Shown: one piece after another, positions 49,001-57,637 of the stretch
Numbering within the stretch: the stretch's first letter is position 1
Layout: each line of letters opens with the position of its first letter
Origin: Polynucleobacter sp. VK25
Lineage (GTDB): Bacteria; Pseudomonadota; Gammaproteobacteria; Burkholderiales; Burkholderiaceae
NCBI RefSeq assembly: GCF_018687355.1
Contig: NZ_CP061288.1
Location: forward strand, 940,144 to 1,004,143
DNA: 64,000 nucleotides
Reading direction: 5' to 3'
Program-made: the position numbers and the translations under genes
The notes under the pieces: model-generated
The model's database searches: none
Seen by the model: the letters and a program-made list of their open reading frames with translations, nothing else
What the model was told of the DNA's origin: nothing

Positions 49001-49344
49001 AACTCGCAACCGTATTTTTCTAATACGCCATGACGATGGAGATCTAGCGCACAATTCAGCGCTGTTTGACCACCCATAGTTGGCAGGATCGCATCTGGTT
49101 TCTCAGTGGCAATAATGCGCTCAACCACTTCCCAGGTTATTGGTTCGATATAAGTTACATCGGCCATTTCAGGATCGGTCATGATGGTTGCAGGATTGCT
49201 ATTGACCAAAATAACTTTGTAACCTTCGTCACGCAACGCTTTACATGCTTGCGCTCCAGAATAGTCAAACTCACAAGCCTGACCAATCACAATAGGGCCG
49301 GCACCAATAATTAGGATGCTCTTAATGTCGCTACGCTTAGGCAT
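46081..49344 (-). CDS. carB: Carbamoyl-phosphate synthase large subunit
   Basis: It makes carbamoyl phosphate from bicarbonate, two ATP and glutamine-derived ammonia for arginine and pyrimidine synthesis. The 1087-aa protein has two homologous ATP-grasp halves (about 1-400 and 565-945), an oligomerisation region between them, and a C-terminal allosteric MGS-like domain (about 950-1087). Repeated motifs such as [15 protein letters not shown] and [15 protein letters not shown] mark each half. Its ATG overlaps the carA TAA (TAATG). Confidence 0.98.
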   Translation of the reverse strand: MPKRSDIKSILIIGAGPIVIGQACEFDYSGAQACKALRDEGYKVILVNSNPATIMTDPEMADVTYIEPITWEVVERIIATEKPDAILPTMGGQTALNCALDLHRHGVLEKYGCELIGASPEAIDKAEDRQKFKEAMTKIGLGSAKSGIAHSMDEAHEVQQQIMKQTGSSGFPVVIRPSFTMGGSGGGIAYNREEFEEICKRGLDLSPTRELLIEESLLGWKEFEMEVVRDRNDNCIIVCSIENLDPMGVHTGDSITVAPAQTLTDKEYQIMRNASIAVLREIGVDTGGSNVQFSINPIDGRMIVIEMNPRVSRSSALASKATGFPIAKIAAKLAVGYTLDELKNDITGGATPASFEPSIDYVVTKIPRFAFEKFPQADSRLTTQMKSVGEVMAIGRTFQESFQKALRGLEVGVDGLDEISTDLDDIINEINEPGPDRIWYLGDAFRMGMGLDEIYAETKVDPWFLEQIEELITIEAELKQRKIDSLTAPELRFVKQKGFSDRRLAKLLKVDAASVRAARHRLKVVPVYKRVDTCAAEFSTNTAYLYSTYEAEHGECESQPTNKEKIMVLGGGPNRIGQGIEFDYCCVHAALAMRDDGYETIMVNCNPETVSTDYDTSDRLYFEPLTLEDVLEIVAKEKPKGVIVQYGGQTPLKLALDLERNGVPIIGTSPDMIDAAEDRERFQKLLQDLGLRQPPNRTARTEEEALKLADEIGYPLVVRPSYVLGGRAMEIVHDGRDLERYMREAVKVSHDSPVLLDRFLNDAIECDVDCISDGTAVFIGGVMEHIEQAGVHSGDSACSLPPYSLSDATVEEIKRQTAAMAKGLNVVGLMNVQFAIQNVDGKDVIYVLEVNPRASRTVPFVSKATGLQLAKIAARCMVGQTLEQQGIKSEVKPPYFSVKEAVFPFNKFPGIDPILGPEMRSTGEVMGVGKTFGEALFKSQLGAGIKLPKSGTVLLTVKDSDKPKAIEVAKLLHQLGFPMVATKGTAAAIEAAGLPVRVVNKVKDGRPHIVDFIKNGEISLVFTTVDETRTAIADSRSIRTSAQANGVTYYTTISAARAVMDGLLASENGRLDSLEVYSLQNLHQELI

Positions 49345-50540
49345 TATTTGCCCTCCTTATTGCTGGCAGCATTCATGAGCTCCACAAATCGATCAAATAA
49401 ATAGGCTATGTCATGAGGACCAGGAGAGGCCTCAGGGTGCCCTTGGAAACAGAGTGCTGGCTTATCTTTCCAAGCCAGGCCTTGCAAAGATCCGTCAAAC
49501 AAGGAAACATGAGTTACACGAATATTGTCTGGCAATGTATTGGCATCAACAGCAAAGCCGTGATTTTGCGAGGTGATCGCTACTCGACCCGTATCTAAAT
49601 CTTTTACAGGATGGTTGGCACCATGGTGACCAAACTTCATCTTCAGAGTTTTAGCGCCTGCAGCAAGACCCATGATTTGATGCCCTAAACAGATACCAAA
49701 AGTCGGTACGCCCTTTTCAATAATTTCTTTTGCTGCTGCGATTGCGTAATCGCACGGACCAGGATCGCCAGGGCCATTTGAGAAGAAAACACCATCGGGA
49801 TTCATAGCCAATACTTCAGCAGCGCTAGTTTGCGCAGGCACCACTGTTAATTGACAACCACGCTCGGTGAGCATGCGCAAAATATTACGCTTCACACCAA
49901 AGTCATATGCAACCACTTTCTTGACTGGCTTGCTGACATCCAATGTTCTATAGGCAGGCTTACCATCTGGACCATGCAGATCCCATTCAGCCTCACGCCA
50001 TTCATAAGGTTTTATGGTGGTTACCACCTTTGCAAGATCTAAGCCTGACATTCCGGGGAAAGCCTTTGCAAGTTCAAGCGCCTTCTTGCCTAGATTTTCA
50101 TAACTGTCGCCCACTTTGCCAGCAACAATTGCACCGGATTGAGCGCCTTTATCACGCAAAATTCTAGTGAGTTTGCGGGTGTCAATTCCAGCAATACCAA
50201 GTACTCCGGCCTTGGTGAGATAGTCATCCAATGAGCCTTCTGAGCGGAAGTTTGATACACGTTTTGGCAAGTCCTTGATAACCAGACCTGCAGCATGAAT
50301 CTGATCGGATTCAGCATCCTGAGCATTAACGCCAACGTTACCGATATGTGGGTAGGTCAATGTCACAATTTGACGTGAATAACTAGGATCAGTGATGATC
50401 TCTTGATATCCAGTCAATGCGGTATTGAAAACGACTTCGCCGGTAGTTTCGCCTGGGGCGCCAATACTAAATCCGGGAAATATAGTGCCGTCGGCTAAAG
50501 CCAACACGGCGGGAGGAAAAGAAGGAAGCAAGGGTGACAA
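49344..50540 (-). CDS. carA: Carbamoyl-phosphate synthase small subunit
   Basis: It hydrolyses glutamine and passes ammonia to CarB. The N-terminal domain (about 1-160) has [15 protein letters not shown]; the C-terminal class I amidotransferase domain has the nucleophile Cys in FGICLGHQ and the His/Glu pair in [11 protein letters not shown]. Length 398 aa. It leads carA-carB-greA-DUF4149. The roughly 180 nt upstream to the prpE terminator must hold its promoter, but I saw no convincing hexamers or leader peptide. Confidence 0.97.
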   Translation of the reverse strand: MSPLLPSFPPAVLALADGTIFPGFSIGAPGETTGEVVFNTALTGYQEIITDPSYSRQIVTLTYPHIGNVGVNAQDAESDQIHAAGLVIKDLPKRVSNFRSEGSLDDYLTKAGVLGIAGIDTRKLTRILRDKGAQSGAIVAGKVGDSYENLGKKALELAKAFPGMSGLDLAKVVTTIKPYEWREAEWDLHGPDGKPAYRTLDVSKPVKKVVAYDFGVKRNILRMLTERGCQLTVVPAQTSAAEVLAMNPDGVFFSNGPGDPGPCDYAIAAAKEIIEKGVPTFGICLGHQIMGLAAGAKTLKMKFGHHGANHPVKDLDTGRVAITSQNHGFAVDANTLPDNIRVTHVSLFDGSLQGLAWKDKPALCFQGHPEASPGPHDIAYLFDRFVELMNAASNKEGK

Positions 50541-50720
50541 ACCATCTCCAGTCCCTGCTCCATCCGACGCTCAAAACCCTCAAATAGACCAACCCGAGGA
50601 TGTTTTTGCGGGAGGTGAGTGTCTTTAAGCGCTAGGGTATTTATTAAGTTTCGAACCCTGTAATCATACCATTTTTGCTCGTAAACCCTTGGATACCCAG
50701 CCAAATGGGGCTTTAGATGG

Positions 50721-50753
50721 AAAAAGCTCCTCCAGCCTAATGACTGGAGGAGC
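50721..50753 (-). terminator. Terminator of prpE
   Basis: GCTCCTCCAG (50726-50735) pairs perfectly with CTGGAGGAGC (50744-50753) around an 8-nt loop. On the minus strand TTTTT follows (50725-50721). It lies 24 nt past the prpE stop and insulates carA. Confidence 0.92.
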
Positions 50754-50776
50754 AATTTATTCCAAATTACAGGTTT

Positions 50777-52666
50777 TTAAGTCTTGGCACTCTGGTCGAT
50801 GATGCTCTTGATCTGAGCTAAAACAGACTGATCGTCCATTGTGCTGATATCACCAGGGTCGCGACCTTCAGCTACCGCCTGAAGTGCACGTCGAACAATC
50901 TTGCCGGAACGCGTCTTAGGCAAAGCAGAAACGATATAAACACGTCCAGGACGGGCAATTGCACCCAAAGTCGTATCAACAGTCTTCATGCATTCAGCTT
51001 CTAAAGTTGCAGTATTTGAAGAATCCTTAGGTATCACGAAGGCAATCGCAGCCTGACCTTTTAATTTATCTTCGATACCCACAACTGCAACCTCTGAGAC
51101 ATTTGGGTGGCTGGAAATGCTCTCTTCAATTTCTCGAGTGCCAAGACGATGTCCAGCAACGTTAATCACATCATCTGTACGCCCTAAAATAAAGAAGTAA
51201 CCGTCTTTATCTTTAATGCCCCAGTCAAAGGTGGAGTAAATCAATTTACCGGGAATAGTTTCCCAGTAAGTGCTAACAAAACGCTTATCGTCACCCCAAA
51301 CGGTTTGCATGCAGCCTGGTGGCAATGGGCCCTCAATAGCGATGACACCTTTTTGATCTGGACCTAACTCCTCAGAGGTAGCATCGTCGAGCAGCTTCAT
51401 GTTGTAACCAAATGAAGGAACGCCTGGTGAGCCAAACTTATGTGGCATCACTTCTACGCCACGTTGAATCGCCAACATTGGCCAACCTGTTTCCGTTTGC
51501 CAATAGTTATCGACAATCGGTTTATTAATTGCACCATGAATCCAGCTTGCAGTTGGCTCATCCAAGGGTTCGCCTGCCAAGAACAAGGCGCGCAATTTAG
51601 AAAGGTCATGCTTCGTTAGAAAAGCAGGGTCTTGTTTCTTTAGAACACGTACCGCAGTTGGTGCAGAGAACATTACTGACACTTTGTACTTGTCTACTAA
51701 CTCCCACCAGATTCCCGCATCCGGCCGCAATGGAGTGCCTTCATACATGATGGTTGCCATGCCTGATAGCAGTGGTGCATAAATAATATAGCTATGCCCT
51801 ACAACCCAGCCAATATCCGATGTGCAGAACATCGTCTCACCAGGATTGCCAGTAAAGATGTGCCTCATAGAAGCTGCTAGTGCAACAGCGTAACCGCCAG
51901 TATCGCGCTGAACCCCTTTTGGCTTACCAGTTGTACCCGAGGTGTACAAGATATAAGAAGGATGAGTTGCATCAACCCATTCAACAGGCACTACTTCATT
52001 CAAATGTTTTTGACGCTCACTGGCGTAATCTAAATCACGACCCGCTACTGTAGTGAACTCGGTTAGACCACGATTCACAATCAATACTTTTGCCGGCTTA
52101 TATTCAGCTAAGGAAATTGCCTCATCCAATAGAGGTTTGTAAGGGACTGCTTTACCACCACGCGCTCCAGCTTCTGCGGTAACAATGAGTGTCGGCTTAG
52201 CATCGTCGATGCGGGAAGCCAAACTATGTGATGCAAATCCACCAAATACTACTGAATGAATGGCACCAATACGTGCGCACGCAAGCATGGCAAAACAAGC
52301 TTCAGCAATCATTGGCATATAGATGAGTACGCGATCACCCTTTTTAACGCCAGCTGCTTTGTAAATTGCCGCCATACGATTGACCTCTTCGTATAGCTCT
52401 TTAAAGGTATAGGTCTTCTCTTGATTGGTCTCCGTGGAAACCGCAACCAAAGCGATTTGATCTGGACGATCTTTTAAGTGTCGATCAACGGCGTTGTAGC
52501 AAAGATTTGTGAGGCCACCCTCAAACCATTTTGCAAATGGTGGGTTGTTGTAATTCAGAACTTTATCGAAGGGCTTTTCCCAGTGAATCAATTGCGCTTG
52601 CTCTCCCCAAAATCCATCCGGGTCTTTAATTGAGCGTTCGTGGTGTGCTTTGTATGACATGGTCAA
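50777..52666 (-). CDS. prpE: Propionate--CoA ligase
   Basis: It activates propionate to propionyl-CoA with ATP, the entry to the 2-methylcitrate cycle. The 629-aa AMP-forming ligase matches PrpE closely: FWGEQAQLIHWEKPF, NPPFAKWFEGG and TNLCYNAVDRHL at the N-terminus, the phosphate loop YTSGTTGKPKGVQRD, and catalytic Lys589 in KTRSGKIVRR. Acetyl-CoA synthetase (Acs) is the main alternative, but its N-terminus and length (about 650) differ. prpB/prpC are not in the window. It has its own terminator. Confidence 0.88.
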   Translation of the reverse strand: MTMSYKAHHERSIKDPDGFWGEQAQLIHWEKPFDKVLNYNNPPFAKWFEGGLTNLCYNAVDRHLKDRPDQIALVAVSTETNQEKTYTFKELYEEVNRMAAIYKAAGVKKGDRVLIYMPMIAEACFAMLACARIGAIHSVVFGGFASHSLASRIDDAKPTLIVTAEAGARGGKAVPYKPLLDEAISLAEYKPAKVLIVNRGLTEFTTVAGRDLDYASERQKHLNEVVPVEWVDATHPSYILYTSGTTGKPKGVQRDTGGYAVALAASMRHIFTGNPGETMFCTSDIGWVVGHSYIIYAPLLSGMATIMYEGTPLRPDAGIWWELVDKYKVSVMFSAPTAVRVLKKQDPAFLTKHDLSKLRALFLAGEPLDEPTASWIHGAINKPIVDNYWQTETGWPMLAIQRGVEVMPHKFGSPGVPSFGYNMKLLDDATSEELGPDQKGVIAIEGPLPPGCMQTVWGDDKRFVSTYWETIPGKLIYSTFDWGIKDKDGYFFILGRTDDVINVAGHRLGTREIEESISSHPNVSEVAVVGIEDKLKGQAAIAFVIPKDSSNTATLEAECMKTVDTTLGAIARPGRVYIVSALPKTRSGKIVRRALQAVAEGRDPGDISTMDDQSVLAQIKSIIDQSAKT

Positions 52667-52692
52667 CCTGATTTCTTAAAAAGTTTCTTAAA

Positions 52693-54129
52693 TTACTGGC
52701 TTTTGCTCACCCCTTTGCTGCTGTTATTCGTACTGGAAGTGGCTGAACTACCATTTTTCGCAGATTTTGCAAGTCCTGTCGATGCGGATTTATGCTGAGA
52801 TGCAGCATTTTTCTCTGAAGAATTACCCTTAGAGCCGCTCTTTTGAGCAGTTTTTGAATTATTTGCAGGGGCGCACTTTGCCGAGACAGTGCCTTTTGCA
52901 CCCTTGGCGGGTTTTGAGCACTTGGCTGCAGGAGGCGAAGGTTTTTCAAGGCTAAGGCTAGCGTTATCAGCCATCGCAGACGATACGTCACCCGGTCGGC
53001 GGCTAGTTTTAGGTATTAATACCGTCGAACCAGCCCGAATGCGCATACCTCTCGGTATGCCATTTATTTCTCTCAGCGTCTCAACATCCACGCCCAAGGT
53101 TTTCGCCGCCTGGTCAACGCTTTCGGTTTTGGAAACTTGCACAGCAGTCCATGAAGAAAGTGGCTTGTCGTATTGCCTCAAATTAGCCTGAAAGATTTCA
53201 GCGTGAGCAAACGGCAACAGAATCTGCTGATTAGCGTTACTCAAAATTACTGGCTTGTTAAAAGAAGGATTCAGACTATGAAATTCATCCGTAGGTATTT
53301 CAGCCAACTTAATCACTAAGGCAACATCAATATCACTACCAACGTCTACCGCAACAAAGTATGGGTGATTTTCAAGATCAGGCAACACAATCCCATATGC
53401 CTGCGGATCCAAAACAATTTGACGATATGCCATTAGCTTAGGGACGTAATTGCGAGTCTCACGTGGCAAGGTCAAACTTTCATAATCTGTTGGTAAGCCA
53501 GCAGCAGCATTGCGCTTCTGAGCCTTCGAAATATTTCCAGCGCCCCAGTTATAGGCTGCGAGCGCCAACTCCCAACTCCCAAACTGATTATTTAAGCGTT
53601 GAAGATAATCTAACGCTGCATCAGTTGACTGCACAACATCTCGACGCTCATCCCTAAATACGTTTTGTGTTAGGCGAAAGTCTTTGCCTGTAGCAGGCAT
53701 AAATTGCCACAAGCCTACGGCTTTTGCGCTTGATTTGGCATTGGTTACAAAAGCACTTTCAACAAAAGGCAGGAGCGCAATCTCTGTGGGCATATTGCGA
53801 GCGTTTACCTCCTGAACGATGTAAAACAAATATCGCGACGAACGTGTCATAGAGCGATTAACGTAATCCGGTCTGGCAGCCAACCAACGTACCTGCTCTA
53901 TTTCAAGCGGAGTATTCATTGGCTCCATCTGAAAGCCATCACGTATCCGTATCCATAAATTATCTGAAGGCGCATAGACCTTACTAACGGATTGATTTTT
54001 GAGGTTAACCCGTGTAGCCCGAGATGCTTTTGAATTCGTTTTCGCTGGAGCATCTGAAGACCAATCCCCCGTACTCGCGCATCCACTCAAGAAAGCAGCA
54101 ATCAAGATTGCTGCATACATCATTCGCAT
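52693..54129 (-). CDS. mltD: Membrane-bound lytic murein transglycosylase D
   Basis: MltD is an outer-membrane lipoprotein that cleaves peptidoglycan glycan strands. The signal peptide has lipobox LSGC (Cys17). The SLT domain (about 95-230) has catalytic Glu124 in LLPFVESAF, GLWQFMPATGKDF and ALAAYNWGAGN. One LysM-like domain is clear (about 335-385); the second usual copy is not. A Lys/Ser/Ala-rich tail of about 90 residues ends the protein. It is coupled to gloB by a TGATG overlap. Confidence 0.92.
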   Translation of the reverse strand: MRMMYAAILIAAFLSGCASTGDWSSDAPAKTNSKASRATRVNLKNQSVSKVYAPSDNLWIRIRDGFQMEPMNTPLEIEQVRWLAARPDYVNRSMTRSSRYLFYIVQEVNARNMPTEIALLPFVESAFVTNAKSSAKAVGLWQFMPATGKDFRLTQNVFRDERRDVVQSTDAALDYLQRLNNQFGSWELALAAYNWGAGNISKAQKRNAAAGLPTDYESLTLPRETRNYVPKLMAYRQIVLDPQAYGIVLPDLENHPYFVAVDVGSDIDVALVIKLAEIPTDEFHSLNPSFNKPVILSNANQQILLPFAHAEIFQANLRQYDKPLSSWTAVQVSKTESVDQAAKTLGVDVETLREINGIPRGMRIRAGSTVLIPKTSRRPGDVSSAMADNASLSLEKPSPPAAKCSKPAKGAKGTVSAKCAPANNSKTAQKSGSKGNSSEKNAASQHKSASTGLAKSAKNGSSATSSTNNSSKGVSKSQ

Positions 54130-54938
54130 CAGAAACGGTCTTTCCAGGCGCGAATAACAGCCAATACATATGCCGGGCTAGGCAATGTAGCCTCACCGGA
54201 AACCTCTCTAGCCATTGCAATAACCTCAGACTGATCACAGCGCATGAAAGGGTTTACTTGAAGCTCCTGACCAATGGTTGTTGGGAGGGTTGGCAAGCCC
54301 TGCTCTCGCAGAGATTTGGCTTGCTCTGCCCAAGAGAGCAAATTGAGATTATTGGGCTCTACTGCCAAGGCAAAACGAATATTAGATAAGGTGTATTCAT
54401 GGGTGCAGTAAACCAAGGTATTTTTTGGTAACGCCGCAAACTTTCCGAGAGACTCCGACATTTGAGTTGGGGTGCCCTCAAATAATCTACCGCAACCTGA
54501 TGCAAAAAGCGTATCCCCACAAAAAAGCATAGGCTCAACAACGTTAGCTTGCATATTCGCAAAGTAGGCAATGTGACTTAAAGTGTGACCTGGAACTTCT
54601 AACACTTTAAGACTGATACGAGGCGAAGGTATTTCCACCTTGTCATCCTGCATTACTAAGACAGTCCGACCGGGGATGTTGTCACCCACTGGTCCCCAAA
54701 CGGGAATGTCAGATCCCAGGTTTTGTAATAGATTCAGAATGCCGCCCGTATGATCAGCATGGTGATGGGTAATTAAAATTCCCTTGAGGGTTAGATTACT
54801 CGCCTTCAGATACTCCAGGACTGGCTCAGAATCACCCGGATCAACCACCAAAGCGGAGCTGCCATCATGAATGCACCAGATATAGTTGTCATCAAAAGCC
54901 GGTATGGGCCAAACCTGCAATAAAGTATTCTTATCCAT
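54129..54938 (-). CDS. gloB: Hydroxyacylglutathione hydrolase (glyoxalase II)
   Basis: It hydrolyses S-lactoylglutathione to lactate and glutathione in methylglyoxal detoxification. The metallo-beta-lactamase motif THHHADHTGG is at 57-66, with GHTLSHI, FCGDTLFASGCGR and YCTHEYTLSN following. Length 269 aa. Its start is only 6 bp from the divergent methyltransferase start. Order mltD-gloB/methyltransferase/rnhA matches E. coli. Confidence 0.95.
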   Translation of the reverse strand: MDKNTLLQVWPIPAFDDNYIWCIHDGSSALVVDPGDSEPVLEYLKASNLTLKGILITHHHADHTGGILNLLQNLGSDIPVWGPVGDNIPGRTVLVMQDDKVEIPSPRISLKVLEVPGHTLSHIAYFANMQANVVEPMLFCGDTLFASGCGRLFEGTPTQMSESLGKFAALPKNTLVYCTHEYTLSNIRFALAVEPNNLNLLSWAEQAKSLREQGLPTLPTTIGQELQVNPFMRCDQSEVIAMAREVSGEATLPSPAYVLAVIRAWKDRF

Positions 54939-54944
54939 AGACCG

Positions 54945-55763
54945 ATGATACCAACCCCATCCATCCCCACACAGATGCCTGCACCTCCCTGGAGCTCATG
55001 GGAGAAATGGCTCCAATCACCTCCTGGGCGCTATGTCCTAGCTTGGGAGCAACGGTGTTTTGATCAAATTGTTGCGGATGTATTTGGATTTCATGCGGTC
55101 CAGATTGGTCTACCGCAAATGAATACCCTCAATGAAAATAGGATGCCGCTACATGCCATCCTGATTCATGCGAACGATAGTCGCACTCATGCCGCTCAAT
55201 ATAGCTGGCATCTTATCGAAGGCAACTCAACAGAACTTCCATTTGCTAGTGAGAGTTTGGATTTAATCGTGTTGCCGCACGTATTAGAGTTTGCCTCCGA
55301 TCCACATCAGATATTGCGTGAAGTTGATAGAGTGCTTCGTCCTGAGGGCCGCTTAATCATCTCCGGCTTTAACCCAGCCAGCCTATGGGGTGCCAGACAG
55401 TACCTCAGTAGATTGATTGGCAACCCCTATCTTCCAAGAGATGGGCAATTTATCGGTCTTATACGTATCAAGGACTGGCTGGAGTTACTCAACTTCTCTC
55501 TGGATCGCGGTCACTTTGGTTGCTACAAATTCCCACTTCAGGGTGAATCCGTCATGGGAAGAATGAATTTCCTGGAAAAGATGGGTAATCGTTGGTGGCC
55601 TATTTTTGGCGCCGTTTTTCTAGTGTCGGCAATAAAAAGGCATCAAGGAATCCGCTTGATTGGACCCGCAACAGTGGTGCGAATACCTGCTATTCAACAA
55701 TTAACACCCGCAGCCGAACGAAGCCATATCCAAAAACACCTCAAAAACATCAATACAAAGTAA
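54945..55763 (+). CDS. Class I SAM-dependent methyltransferase (YafS-like position)
   Basis: The 272-aa protein has a methyltransf_11-type core: ELPFASESLDLIVLPHVLEF (about 97-116), then EVDRVLRPEGRLIISGFNP. The usual glycine-rich SAM loop is weakly conserved. Substrate unknown. Its place between divergent gloB and rnhA is that of E. coli yafS. An ATG at 54975 is an alternative start, since the first 10 residues are Pro/Thr-rich. Confidence 0.85.
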   Translation: MIPTPSIPTQMPAPPWSSWEKWLQSPPGRYVLAWEQRCFDQIVADVFGFHAVQIGLPQMNTLNENRMPLHAILIHANDSRTHAAQYSWHLIEGNSTELPFASESLDLIVLPHVLEFASDPHQILREVDRVLRPEGRLIISGFNPASLWGARQYLSRLIGNPYLPRDGQFIGLIRIKDWLELLNFSLDRGHFGCYKFPLQGESVMGRMNFLEKMGNRWWPIFGAVFLVSAIKRHQGIRLIGPATVVRIPAIQQLTPAAERSHIQKHLKNINTK

Positions 55764-55772
55764 ATTATTGCC

Positions 55773-56246
55773 ATGCCGCATTCCAAAGACCATTCGCATG
55801 ACCCCCATCATCCCCACATCGTCATTTATACCGATGGGGCCTGTAAGGGCAATCCTGGCCCTGGAGGCTGGGGTGCTGTTTTGCGGTCTGGCGGGCACGA
55901 GAAGCATATACATGGGGGTGAAAAGCACACCACCAATAACCGTATGGAGATTTGTGCGGTCATTTTTGCCTTAAAAGCCCTTAAACAACGCAGCACAGTC
56001 GAGCTTTGGACGGATTCACAGTATGTCCAAAAAGGCGTAACGGAGTGGCTTGAGGGCTGGAAAAAGCGTGGTTGGAGAACCGCCAGCAAGGATCCCGTAA
56101 AAAATGCCGACTTATGGCAAGAGCTTGACGCCCTGCTACCTGAGCATGATATTTCCTGGCATTGGGTTAGAGGTCATAACGGCCATCCAGGAAATGAACT
56201 GGCTGACGTCTTGGCCAATAAGGGTGTTGAGGAGTTGTTGCCTTAG
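55773..56246 (+). CDS. rnhA: Ribonuclease HI with histidine-rich N-terminus
   Basis: RNase HI cuts the RNA strand of RNA-DNA hybrids. The 157-aa protein has the catalytic set Asp21 ([11 protein letters not shown]), Glu59 (NNRMEI), Asp81 (WTDSQYV), His135 and Asp145 ([12 protein letters not shown]). The first 15 residues, before the core, include six His ([15 protein letters not shown]), with no later start possible. It follows the methyltransferase by 9 nt. Confidence 0.96.
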   Translation: MPHSKDHSHDPHHPHIVIYTDGACKGNPGPGGWGAVLRSGGHEKHIHGGEKHTTNNRMEICAVIFALKALKQRSTVELWTDSQYVQKGVTEWLEGWKKRGWRTASKDPVKNADLWQELDALLPEHDISWHWVRGHNGHPGNELADVLANKGVEELLP

Positions 56247-56347
56247 CGGAAAGAGCCAGCCTGCCTTAACCAAATAGCCCTCATTATGAGAGAATGCGGA
56301 AGTAGGATTTTCACCCTAAATTACATAAAACCAAGAAAAAAGAGACT

Positions 56348-57637
56348 GTGTCAAAAATAGAAACTTTTCTTAATAAGCTGCTTATAAAGCTTGTAAATGG
56401 CATTCGCACGCTCAAGAGTCGTCTTTGCGCTCTCTGGCAGCAATTTTCACCTCAATTAAAAAAGATTGACTATTTGACCGCTAAGACTTTCATTTTGAAA
56501 TTTAGGTGGCGGATATTATTTGTTGTTGTTCTTGCTTACGCAGGTTTAAAGACATATGAATACTTTTTTCCTACTGCTGACAAAGCGGGAGGTCCAACAA
56601 CGGTCACCACGATGGTTGTTGAAAAAAAGGATATTCCCTTAATTATTGAGGCAACTGGAACTATTGTTTCAAATGGCATTGTTGATATTCGCCCAATGAT
56701 CACGAATACTGTTGCCAAAATTCATGTGAAAGACGGTCAAGAAGTTAAGGCGGGTGACCTCTTATTTACGCTTGATAATCGTAACGACACAGCAAATTAC
56801 GAAAAACTGAAGGCTTTGGCGGAAGATGCGCAAAAACAATATTTGCGCGCCAAAGAATTGGTAGCTAAAAACTTTATTTCTAAAGCCGGTTTAGAGACCT
56901 CCCTGGCAAATGCCAAATCAGCCCAAGCTGCAGCACGCTCGGCAGAGGTGCAACTTTCTTTTGACTCTATTCGCTCCCCCATTGATGGGCGTGCCGGAAT
57001 TGTGAATGTGTTTCCCGGCTCGCTCGTTCAAGCAGGCAACGTGGTATCTACGGCTACAAACTCTACGGCCACATCTAGCGTTGGCTCGATGGTTACCATA
57101 ACTCAATTAAATCCAATTAATGTACAGTTTGTTGTCCCAGAAAAAGATATTCCTGTGTTACTGGAGAACCAGTTGGATGGTGAGCCACTTACCGTGAAAG
57201 TAAGTGTTGGTGACTCAGGCAAAAAAACCTACGAAGGCAAAGTTCTCGTCATTGACAATCAAGTCGACCCCTCTATCGCCGCAGTACGAGTTAAAGCACA
57301 AATTTCTAATGACTCAATGACACTGCTTCCCGGTCAATTTGCGCGTGTTTCATTGGTAGCAAATACCTTAAAGGATGCCCTTTCAGTACCCTCTCAAGCT
57401 GTTGTCATGAACCCTAAGGGTCTCTTTGTTTACGTAGTTGATAAGGATAATAAGGCCGCTTCAAAACCTGTCAAAGTAGTTTATGAATACCAGGGAACTT
57501 CGGTCATCACTGGCATTGAATCTGGCGATAAAGTAGTTGTAGAAGGAAAGCAGAATTTACGCCCAGGGGGCAAAGTACGTGAGGCGAAATCTAAGGCTGC
57601 AGATACTAAAAATACACCGGTAGCAGATAAAAAATGA
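56348..57637 (+). CDS. RND efflux periplasmic adaptor (MdtA/AcrA family)
   Basis: The 429-aa membrane-fusion protein links an inner-membrane RND pump to an outer-membrane channel. It has one membrane helix at about 56-74, then barrel-sandwich, hairpin and beta-barrel domains (DVEIRP-like DIRPMITNTVAKIHVKDGQ, later SPIDGRAGIVNV). The start is GTG at 56348. About 50 cytoplasmic residues precede the helix, longer than usual for an adaptor and with no lipobox. It overlaps the pump gene by ATGA. Confidence 0.88.
   Translation: MSKIETFLNKLLIKLVNGIRTLKSRLCALWQQFSPQLKKIDYLTAKTFILKFRWRILFVVVLAYAGLKTYEYFFPTADKAGGPTTVTTMVVEKKDIPLIIEATGTIVSNGIVDIRPMITNTVAKIHVKDGQEVKAGDLLFTLDNRNDTANYEKLKALAEDAQKQYLRAKELVAKNFISKAGLETSLANAKSAQAAARSAEVQLSFDSIRSPIDGRAGIVNVFPGSLVQAGNVVSTATNSTATSSVGSMVTITQLNPINVQFVVPEKDIPVLLENQLDGEPLTVKVSVGDSGKKTYEGKVLVIDNQVDPSIAAVRVKAQISNDSMTLLPGQFARVSLVANTLKDALSVPSQAVVMNPKGLFVYVVDKDNKAASKPVKVVYEYQGTSVITGIESGDKVVVEGKQNLRPGGKVREAKSKAADTKNTPVADKK

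Noticed and set aside
50495..50755. 86-aa minus-strand frame upstream of and overlapping the carA start
   Set aside because: It begins inside the prpE terminator hairpin, overlaps carA in another frame and has no ribosome site; not a convincing leader peptide.
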